Below, in pieces: positions 26,726 through 32,431 of a stretch of DNA of 32,431 nt (position 1 is its first letter; every line of letters starts with the position of its first letter). Made by a program: the position numbers and the translations under genes. The stretch covers positions 1-32,431 of the forward strand of contig JAJXUO010000034.1 of the NCBI GenBank assembly GCA_021782815.1. Direction: 5' to 3'. The notes below the pieces were generated by a model that saw only the letters and a program-made list of their open reading frames with translations, was not told the origin of the DNA and made no database searches. Source of the DNA: Pseudomonadota bacterium. Its GTDB lineage: Bacteria > Pseudomonadota > Alphaproteobacteria > Rhodospirillales > Magnetospirillaceae.

Positions 26726-27706
26726 TTAATCCTCATCCCGGCCATCGTGCTTGGTGTGCTTGTGCGCGGCGTACATCAGCCCCGCCAGCACCGCCACGGG
26801 AGCGGCCATGTTCTTGTAGATGCCGTGCTGCAGGCTTTCCGAAACACTGGCGTTGGAGGTTTCGGACAAGGCCGGGTAGCCCAGCTTGTCGAACGGCACC
26901 CCGGACAGCAGCATCATCTGGGTGCCGCCCATTTCATGCTCGCCGTAGGTGGCGGGCAGATAATGGCCCACCGCCTTGGTATGCCCGTCGGCCAGGTCAT
27001 CCACCGTCTTGCGCGGGAAGGTGGCGCTCTGCCCCGGCGGCAGGGCGTGACGGCGCTCCGCCTCGGCTTTCAGCCCGGCCACCGGGCCGAACAGGGTGGC
27101 CCCGGTGGGGCAAACCTCGGCACAGGCCGGAATCTGGCCCACCGCCTGGCGATGGCGGCACATCTGGCATTTTTCGATGCGCGGCGTCGGGGTGTCGTAC
27201 TGGAAATGCGGCACCCCGAACGGACAGGAGGCCACGCAATAGCGGCAACCGATGCAGGCTTCCGGATGATGGCTGACGATGCCGGTTTCCGGATCCTTGC
27301 GCATGGCCGACACCGGGCACACCGACACGCAGGAGGGATCGACGCAGTGCATGCAGGATTTCTTGACGAAGGCGAAACCGTCCTTCACCTGATCCTTGTG
27401 CATGGCCGTGCCTTCGGCATAGAGCTTGATCACGTTCAGGGTATGGCCCGACAGATCCAGCGGCGTATCCCACAGCTTGTCGGCGGTCTGGACTTCCGGC
27501 GGCATGTCGTTGGCTTCGCGGCAGGCCACCACGCAGGCCTTGCAGCCGATGCACAGGGTGGAATCGTAGAGCAGCCCCACCGCCTTGGGCGGCATGGTCT
27601 TGTTCTCGCGGGCCTCGGCCGGCGCCACCGTCACGGTGGCGGCCGCCGCGGCGGCGGCGCCGGTGGCGGCGGCGCCCTTCAGAAAATTGCGACGGGAGAA
27701 CGGCAT
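26726..27706 (-). CDS. hybA: Hydrogenase ferredoxin-like subunit HybA
   Basis: A 326-residue periplasmic electron-transfer subunit. It begins with a twin-arginine signal (SRRNFLKGAAATG) and has four cysteine groups for four [4Fe-4S] clusters: CIGCKACVVAC, CMHCVDPSCVSVCP, CIGCRYCVASCP, and CQMCRHRQAVGQIPACAEVC. A C-terminal hydrophobic segment (MAAPVAVLAGLMYAA) probably anchors it beside HybB. The start ATG has aaggag overlapping the end of hybO, 6 bases upstream. Confidence 0.96.
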   Translation of the reverse strand: MPFSRRNFLKGAAATGAAAAAAATVTVAPAEARENKTMPPKAVGLLYDSTLCIGCKACVVACREANDMPPEVQTADKLWDTPLDLSGHTLNVIKLYAEGTAMHKDQVKDGFAFVKKSCMHCVDPSCVSVCPVSAMRKDPETGIVSHHPEACIGCRYCVASCPFGVPHFQYDTPTPRIEKCQMCRHRQAVGQIPACAEVCPTGATLFGPVAGLKAEAERRHALPPGQSATFPRKTVDDLADGHTKAVGHYLPATYGEHEMGGTQMMLLSGVPFDKLGYPALSETSNASVSESLQHGIYKNMAAPVAVLAGLMYAAHKHTKHDGRDED

Positions 27707-27712
27707 GGCGGG

Positions 27713-28840
27713 TTACTCCTTGCCGAAGTCGGTATCGTCCGGCTTCTTGTTCTTGCCCAGATTGCGGGCCATCACCGCCCCGGCCCCCACGGCCAGGCCG
27801 CCGACACCGGCCACCAGGGCCGCCGACCCGGCGCTCATGCCCTGGCCCTGTTCCTCGACGATGCGCGGATAGCCCACCGGCGGCAGCACGTATTTCAGCT
27901 CGGCCAGTTCATGGATGGGCTTCTGGAAGCCGATACCCTGCTCGGTGCAGCCGATGCAGGGATGGCCGGTGCCCACCGGCCAACTGCCCGACCCGACGTC
28001 GCCGAAGAGAATGGACGGGCAGTTGGCGTAGGTTTCCGGCCCCTTGCAGCCCAGCTTGTAGAGGCAGTAGCCCTGGCGATGCCCTTCGTCGCCGAATTCC
28101 TGGGCGAAACGCCCGGCGTCGAAATGCGGGCGGCGTTCGCAGTTTTCGTGGATGAGGCGCGAATAGGCGAATTTCGGCCGGCCCTTGGCGTCCACCTCGG
28201 GCAATTTGCCGAAGGTGAGGTAGTGCACCACGGTGGAGAGGAAATTGTAGGGATTGGGCGGGCAACCGGGAATGGTCACCACCGCCTTGTCCTTCAGGAT
28301 CACCGGCGCGCCGGTGGCGCCGGTGGGATTGGGGCTGGTGGAGGGCATGCCGCCCCACGAGGCGCAGGAACCGATGGCGATGATGGCGGCGGCATCGGCG
28401 GCGCATTCATGCACCATCTCCAGCGCGGTCTGGCCGCCCACCTTGCAATAAACGCCGTTGTCCTTGGTGGGAATGGCCCCTTCCACCACCAGCAGATACT
28501 TGCCCTTGTTGGCCGCCATGGAGGCGCGGCGCGCCGCCTCGGCCTGATGACCGGCGGCGGCGAACAGGGTTTCGTGATAATCCAGCGAGATGATGTCGAG
28601 GATCAGCTTTTCCAGGGTGGGATGTTCGGCGCGCAGCATGGATTCGGTGCAGCCCGTGCATTCCTGGAAATGCAGCCAGATCACCGGCGGACGCTTGGCC
28701 GAGACCAGGGCGTGGGCGATCTGGGCATCGGCGCCCTTGGGCAGCCCCATGGTGGCGGCCATGGCGGCGCAGAACTGCATGAAACTGCGGCGCGACAGCC
28801 CCAGCCTCGTCTCGATCGCGTTCAACATGCTGTCTTTCAT
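27713..28840 (-). CDS. hybO: [NiFe]-hydrogenase small subunit, Hyd-2 type
   Basis: The Fe-S subunit, 375 residues. The Tat signal shows RR at 17-18 (LSRRSFMQF). The proximal cluster motif is ECTGCTES with C61 and C64; glycine stands where oxygen-tolerant enzymes have an extra Cys. Distal and medial cluster residues lie in YCLYKLGCKGPETYANCP and GHPCIGCTE. A C-terminal hydrophobic helix (ALVAGVGGLAVGAGAVMA) anchors the enzyme. I start at MKDSMLNAIE with agagagg upstream; 32 further open codons upstream are basic and overlap the leader. It is the first gene after the sigma-54 promoter. Confidence 0.96.
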   Translation of the reverse strand: MKDSMLNAIETRLGLSRRSFMQFCAAMAATMGLPKGADAQIAHALVSAKRPPVIWLHFQECTGCTESMLRAEHPTLEKLILDIISLDYHETLFAAAGHQAEAARRASMAANKGKYLLVVEGAIPTKDNGVYCKVGGQTALEMVHECAADAAAIIAIGSCASWGGMPSTSPNPTGATGAPVILKDKAVVTIPGCPPNPYNFLSTVVHYLTFGKLPEVDAKGRPKFAYSRLIHENCERRPHFDAGRFAQEFGDEGHRQGYCLYKLGCKGPETYANCPSILFGDVGSGSWPVGTGHPCIGCTEQGIGFQKPIHELAELKYVLPPVGYPRIVEEQGQGMSAGSAALVAGVGGLAVGAGAVMARNLGKNKKPDDTDFGKE

Positions 28841-28924
28841 TTCCGCAACCTCTCTCAACGCAAGGCGGACTGGCGCCCGCCACCGGCGCGGGGTTACCCC
28901 TCCCGCTTGTGCAGCACGCAGAAC

Positions 28925-28940
28925 AGCACGAATCATGCCA
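28925..28940 (-). promoter_or_regulatory. Sigma-54 promoter upstream of hybO
   Basis: On the - strand the sequence tggcatgattcgtgct has GG and GC separated by exactly 10 bases and agrees well with the sigma-54 consensus TGGCAC-N5-TTGCA. Transcription would start near 28914, giving a leader of about 74 bases before hybO. It matches the NtrC-type activator HupR encoded at the end of the locus. I found no clear HupR half-site pair (TTG-N5-CAA) upstream. Confidence 0.72.
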
Positions 28941-28959
28941 GCTTATGACAGCGGCATGA
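28933..28959. promoter_or_regulatory. Inverted repeat overlapping the -24 element
   Basis: Arms tcatgcc (28933-28939) and ggcatga (28953-28959) are perfect 7-bp inverted repeats with a 13-base spacer. One arm is the -24 part of the sigma-54 promoter. It could be an operator that blocks polymerase, or only chance symmetry with the GG element. Confidence 0.45.
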
Positions 28960-29054
28960 CATCGAGTATTTTCAATGAATTAGAAGAGAGGCGCCCGGAC
29001 GCGGCGGCGCCGCCAATGGCAAGTCACCTTCCAGAAACGGAAGGGTATCTTCCA

Positions 29055-29453
29055 CTAATCCTGAGACAGGAAGCGGGCGGCGATATCGCGGGCTAGGCGC
29101 ACCGGCTTGCGGGTGATGGCATCCAGGCAGCACCAGCAGCTTTTCACCTCGGCCAGCACCACGTCGCCATGCAGGATCAGGGTCTGATAGAAGGCCCGCG
29201 CCCCCTGCAGCTTTTCCAGCATCACCTGTACGCCGACATGATCGTTGAGAAAGGCCGGGCGGCGATAGCTGATCTCGTGCTTCAGGGCCACCCACAGATG
29301 CGCCGCCGCCACCTCCTGCGGCGCAAGACGGCGCCACTGGTGCAGCACCGCCGCCTGCACCCATTTCAGGTACACGGCGTTGTTGACATGCCCCATCTCG
29401 TCAATGTCCTCGGCGACGACATTGACATCATATTCGTAGGTTTGGCTGTGCAT
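29055..29453 (-). CDS. Hotdog-fold acyl-CoA thioesterase-like protein
   Basis: A 132-residue protein of the 4-hydroxybenzoyl-CoA thioesterase/YbgC-like type, with VVAEDIDEMGHVNNAVYLKWVQAA near the start (catalytic acidic/His region) and ISYRRPAFLNDHVGVQVMLEK. The ATG at 29453 is preceded by gagga; 20 codons upstream are open but do not look conserved. It lies between the H2-sensor genes and the enzyme genes, on the same strand, but is separated from hupV by a terminator-like hairpin and from hybO by the sigma-54 promoter. A role in hydrogenase biology is not established. Confidence 0.85.
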   Translation of the reverse strand: MHSQTYEYDVNVVAEDIDEMGHVNNAVYLKWVQAAVLHQWRRLAPQEVAAAHLWVALKHEISYRRPAFLNDHVGVQVMLEKLQGARAFYQTLILHGDVVLAEVKSCWCCLDAITRKPVRLARDIAARFLSQD

Positions 29454-29530
29454 GGGCTGATCCTCGATCAGTCCGCCATTGTACGACCATCGCCCCCACC
29501 GATACCACAACAATAAGGTTTAAACCGCGC

Positions 29531-29556
29531 ATCATAAAACACTGAAAAAACAGTGT
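29531..29556 (-). terminator. Probable weak terminator after hupUV
   Basis: Read on the - strand, a 6-bp perfect stem (29551-29556 with 29539-29544, T-rich 6-base loop) is followed by tttta. It lies just after the hupV stop and would separate the sensor genes from the thioesterase. The stem is short. Confidence 0.5.
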
Positions 29557-29562
29557 CCTCTT

Positions 29563-30990
29563 TCAATGCACCGTGCAGCTCATGCAAGGATCGAACGAGC
29601 GCACGATATGCTGCACCATCAGGGGCGGGCTGGCTCCCGGCTCCAGCAGGGTGCCCTCCAGGGCCTGTTCCAGCGGGCCGGGATTGCCGTCGGCGTCGCG
29701 CGGCGAGAAGTTCCAGGTGGTGGGGGCGACGATCTGGTAACCGGCGATGACGCCGTCCTCGATGCGCAGCCAATGCCCCAGGGCGCCCCGCGCCGCCTCG
29801 GTCAGGCCCGCGCCCTCGGCACGGCCGGGAACGCCATGCTCGCGGCAATAGGCCCCCTCGCCGCTCAGGGCGGCGATCATGCCCTCCATGGCGATGACCA
29901 GCTGCGCCAGTTCCAGCAGACGGGCCACCACGCGGTCGTGCACCGATCCCTGCCAGCCGCCGCAGGCCAGCACGTCGGCGATGAGGGGATGGCCGCTGAC
30001 CGCCTGGCGGGCCAAAGCGCCCACCTCGCACGACAGGCCGTCGAGGCGCGGCGCCTTGCTCCAGCTGTAGGCCATGGGCTTGTCGGCATCGGGCCGGGTC
30101 TGGCCCTGCGCCGGGTGCAGGGCGCCACCCTGCATCCAGCCGTGGCTCACATCCTCGCGCAGGCCGGCGAGATCCAGCGGCGCCACCCGGCCGTCGCACC
30201 ACAGCCCCGCCCGGCCGGTGATGCCGCCATAGCTGAGGAAACGGCCCACGCCCCGGCCCTGACTGTCGAGGGAAAGATCGCGCGACAGCCGCAGGAACAG
30301 GGCGAGATCGCTGTCGCCGTGGCGCTCGCCCCATTGCTCCAGGGCGACGAAGCTGTCCAGCGCCGTCAGGGATTCCAGGCTGCCGCCGAACAGGTTCCGT
30401 TCCAGATAGCGGCGGAAGTCGGCAACGATCTGCCCCAGGCGCACCCGTTCGCCCAGATCCACCGATTTGGCCACGCCGCCCGGCTGCAGGGTCAGGCTGT
30501 GCGGCCATTTTCCCGCCAGCAGCCCCACCACATGCAACAGCCGGGCGCGGGCGGCCATGGCCTCGCGCGCCGACTGCCCGGCGGTGGCGGCGAAGCGGCG
30601 CGCCGCCTCGGCGTGCCAGGGGCGCCCGGCATAGTCGGAACGGGCGAAATCGGGCATGAAGAACAGAGCGAAATGGGTAAGGTGATCGGCGGCGTTCTCC
30701 ACCGCCAGCAGCAGATCGGCCACCAGGGCGCCGTTGGGCGGCGGCGTCACCCCCAGGGCCTGGCCCAGGGCGCGGGCGGCGGCCACGCTTTGCGAAATGG
30801 AACAGATGCCGCAGATGCGCGGCGCGATCACCAGGGCGTCCAGCGGCGCCCGCCCGATGAGAATCTGCTCGAAGCCGCGGAACAGCGGCGCCGTGACCTG
30901 GGCCGAGGCGACGCGGCCGTCGGCGGCCTCCAGCGTCACCTCCAGATCGCCTTCCACCCGGTTGAAGGGGCCGATCACCAAACGGCTCAT
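29563..30990 (-). CDS. hupV: H2-sensing regulatory hydrogenase large subunit HupV/HoxC
   Basis: A 475-residue [NiFe] large subunit of the regulatory (group 2b) type. It begins with a divergent RVEGD in place of RIEGH and has RICGICSISQ at the N-terminal nickel site. It ends precisely at DPCMSCTVH, so there is no C-terminal extension to cleave, a known property of H2 sensors. No signal peptide is present and it should be cytoplasmic. It overlaps hupU by 4 bases. Confidence 0.97.
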   Translation of the reverse strand: MSRLVIGPFNRVEGDLEVTLEAADGRVASAQVTAPLFRGFEQILIGRAPLDALVIAPRICGICSISQSVAAARALGQALGVTPPPNGALVADLLLAVENAADHLTHFALFFMPDFARSDYAGRPWHAEAARRFAATAGQSAREAMAARARLLHVVGLLAGKWPHSLTLQPGGVAKSVDLGERVRLGQIVADFRRYLERNLFGGSLESLTALDSFVALEQWGERHGDSDLALFLRLSRDLSLDSQGRGVGRFLSYGGITGRAGLWCDGRVAPLDLAGLREDVSHGWMQGGALHPAQGQTRPDADKPMAYSWSKAPRLDGLSCEVGALARQAVSGHPLIADVLACGGWQGSVHDRVVARLLELAQLVIAMEGMIAALSGEGAYCREHGVPGRAEGAGLTEAARGALGHWLRIEDGVIAGYQIVAPTTWNFSPRDADGNPGPLEQALEGTLLEPGASPPLMVQHIVRSFDPCMSCTVH

Positions 30991-31991
30991 GGCTGTCTCC
31001 GCCGGGGTGCGACCACCACCCGGTCCTCGCGGGAATTACGGCGCACGCGGTCGGGCGTGGCCGATTTCGACAGCGCCGACAGCGCCACGAACCAGGCCTT
31101 GGGCATATCCACCGGCAGTCCCACCGGAATACCCGCCAGCTTAGGCGTTTCCAGATAGGCCGCCCCCGGCTCCTCGAAGCCCGGCATGGTGCAGCCGATA
31201 CAGGTGAAACCGGCATTGGTGCAGGCGCCGCTGCTGCCGTTCCAGACGCGCATGTTGCAATCGCCCGGCGCCTGGGTGGCCTTGCAGCCGAGATTTTCCA
31301 TCAGGCAGCCCAGATGCGAGGGCCGGGCAGCGCTGGCCTTGAATTCGTAATATTCGTTGCGGGCGCACCCATGATGCGCCAGATGATTGGCCCAGAAGCG
31401 CGGCCGCCCCAGACTGTCGAGATCGGTGGGGCGCAAAACCCCCTGGGCCAGGGCCAGCAGGGTTTCCAGCAGCCAGCCGGGATGCGGGGCGCAGCCGGCC
31501 ACGTTGACTACCGGCACGCCGCCCCGTCCCTCCCAGGATTCCCCTAAAAGCCCCCCCAGCTCGTCGCCGCCATATTGCAGGCCCACCGCCTCGGTCAGCG
31601 GATTGGCCGAGGGCATCGCGCCGAAGGCGGCGCAACTGCCCACCGCCACCACATGGCCGGCGCGGGCCGCCAGTTCGCTCACCCACCAGGCCATGGGACG
31701 GCCGGTGCCCGACAGGATCTGAAAACGTCCGCTGCCCGAGGGGCCGCGCAGCACCGCGCCCTCGACGCAGAGAAGATCCAGCGTCAGCGCGCCGCTGCGG
31801 CATTGCTCCAGAATATCGCGCGCCTGCTCGCCGCTTTCCTCGGAGAACGAGGGATGCCACAGCAGGCGGATTCCGGCCTGGGCCAGCGCCTCGACCAGCG
31901 GCGCCGGCTCGGCGCCCAGGGCCGACATGGTGCAGCCGCCGCAACTGGCGGCCTGCAGCCAAAGCAGGGTGATGGGAGGGGTGCTGTCCAT
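30987..31991 (-). CDS. hupU: H2-sensing regulatory hydrogenase small subunit HupU/HoxB
   Basis: A 334-residue small subunit lacking a Tat signal and lacking a membrane anchor. It has the proximal cluster motif QAASCGGCTMSALG (C17, C20), VGSCAAFGAMPSANP, VAGCAPHPGWLL, and further cluster ligands in HHGCARNEYYEFKAS, LGCLMENLGCKA and FTCIGCTMPGF. With HupV it forms the H2 sensor that controls HupT. Its start faces the small membrane protein gene across 116 bases, which may hold divergent promoters. Confidence 0.97.
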   Translation of the reverse strand: MDSTPPITLLWLQAASCGGCTMSALGAEPAPLVEALAQAGIRLLWHPSFSEESGEQARDILEQCRSGALTLDLLCVEGAVLRGPSGSGRFQILSGTGRPMAWWVSELAARAGHVVAVGSCAAFGAMPSANPLTEAVGLQYGGDELGGLLGESWEGRGGVPVVNVAGCAPHPGWLLETLLALAQGVLRPTDLDSLGRPRFWANHLAHHGCARNEYYEFKASAARPSHLGCLMENLGCKATQAPGDCNMRVWNGSSGACTNAGFTCIGCTMPGFEEPGAAYLETPKLAGIPVGLPVDMPKAWFVALSALSKSATPDRVRRNSREDRVVVAPRRRQP

Positions 31992-32107
31992 GCCTCCTAC
32001 TTTACCGTGCCGCCCGCCTTGTTCAAGAAGAGGATTTTATCTTGCCAACGCGCCAATGTTCACGTTATGTTCTCATCACGACAGCGAGGACGCACAAGGA
32101 GGACGCC

Positions 32108-32308
32108 ATGTTTTCCCCCCAAAGCCGCGGATTGACCCGCCATCTCACCAATCTGATGGGTGCTTTGACCATCGGCCTGGTCTTTGCCTATATCGGCCTT
32201 AACGCCGCCAGCGGCTGCGGCCAGGGCGGGCAGTGCATCCGCCTCAGCGATTTCATGCAGCCGGGCATGTCGGTGCAGGTGGCGGCGGAGATGCCGCACC
32301 GGATTTAA
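32108..32308 (+). CDS. Small single-span membrane protein of unknown function
   Basis: A 66-residue protein not recognised. A hydrophobic segment (LMGALTIGLVFAYIGLNAA, about 16-34) follows a short basic N-terminus, and a Cys pair region (GCGQGGQC) follows the membrane segment. The ribosome-binding site is excellent (aaggagg, 6 bases before the ATG). A possible promoter, ttgcca near 32043 with tatgtt near 32067, is only weakly supported. The stop codon abuts the palindromic repeat. Confidence 0.6.
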   Translation: MFSPQSRGLTRHLTNLMGALTIGLVFAYIGLNAASGCGQGGQCIRLSDFMQPGMSVQVAAEMPHRI

Positions 32309-32350
32309 TACCAAGCCGCGATGAGTTTGACTCATCGCGGCGCCGGTTAG
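32308..32350. repeat. 43-bp dispersed palindromic repeat, copy 2 (inverted)
   Basis: Perfect 11-bp arms (32316-32326 ccgcgatgagt; 32330-32340 actcatcgcgg) surround a ttg loop. The complete unit is the reverse complement of 73-115 with three differences. Two of these are the two sides of one stem base pair. It starts at the last base of the stop codon of the small membrane protein. Confidence 0.88.
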
Positions 32351-32431
32351 GAGCAAGGCGACGCGCGCCTGATGGCGCGAAGCCAAGGGTTTCGGAGAAA
32401 CCCGCCCGGCGCATGAGGGTGCAGTGATCGG
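32351..32431. other. Right-edge intergenic sequence with small hairpins
   Basis: No gene is seen. Two short perfect inverted repeats are present: cgcgcc/ggcgcg near 32364-32379 and ggtttc/gaaacc near 32388-32402. Their role is unknown. Confidence 0.4.

Noticed and set aside
25541-28840. Assignment of the structural genes as hupSLC
   Set aside because: The gene order has the large subunit last, an extra 16-Cys ferredoxin subunit and an NrfD-type membrane subunit instead of cytochrome b.
25493-28948. A 1151-codon open frame on the + strand opposite hybO, hybA and hybB
   Set aside because: It runs antisense to three recognisable hydrogenase genes, lacks any domain and is an artefact of third-position GC.
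73-32350. Palindromes at both ends as terminal inverted repeats of a mobile island
   Set aside because: The interior holds core genes (topA, rnr, rpmG), and no transposase, integrase or target duplication is seen.

Overview
The window looks like the chromosome of a high-GC alphaproteobacterium, most likely a Rhodospirillales member resembling Magnetospirillum or Rhodospirillum. This is judged from gene order (dprA-topA-rnr, an S41 protease, rpmG, a DivK-like regulator) and protein flavour; no rRNA or other direct marker is present. I see no tRNA, rRNA, CRISPR array, transposase or phage gene.

The left third (about 1-13.6 kb) is housekeeping and signalling. dprA, topA, rnr, a carboxy-terminal processing protease and rpmG run on the + strand and end at a strong bidirectional terminator facing a DivK-like receiver protein. 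Next come a DUF423 membrane protein and a Crp-type regulator on the - strand, a divergent sensor kinase with tandem Cache-like sensor modules, purU (- strand), and a very acidic protein of unknown function (+ strand).

From about 13.6 to 32.0 kb the - strand carries one nearly complete [NiFe]-hydrogenase locus. In transcription order it encodes a cytoplasmic H2 sensor (hupU, hupV), a hotdog-fold thioesterase, a membrane-bound Hyd-2-type respiratory hydrogenase (hybO small subunit, hybA ferredoxin subunit, hybB NrfD-type quinone subunit, hybC large subunit), the maturation genes hupD, hupF, hupK and hypA, B, C, D, E, the CO-ligand gene hoxX, and the H2-responsive two-component pair hupR/hoxA (NtrC-type activator) and hupT/hoxJ (kinase). 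hypF is not in the window. A well-formed sigma-54 promoter lies upstream of hybO, matching the NtrC-type activator encoded in the cluster. Together the genes describe an H2-induced circuit: HupUV senses H2, HupT and HupR relay the signal, sigma-54 polymerase transcribes the enzyme genes, and Hyp/Hup/HoxX proteins build the Ni-Fe(CN)2CO site.

The most unusual points are four. First, an H2-sensor plus HoxX regulatory and maturation set, normally seen with HupSL or oxygen-tolerant hydrogenases, is joined to a Hyd-2-type HybOABC enzyme with a standard proximal-cluster motif. Second, a compact hairpin array bounded by an 18-bp direct repeat sits between hupK and hypA and overlaps the hupK stop codon. 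Third, two inverted copies of a 43-bp palindromic repeat lie near the two window ends and differ by a compensatory stem change. Fourth, an acyl-CoA thioesterase-like gene sits inside a cluster whose HoxX protein is thought to work through formyl-CoA.
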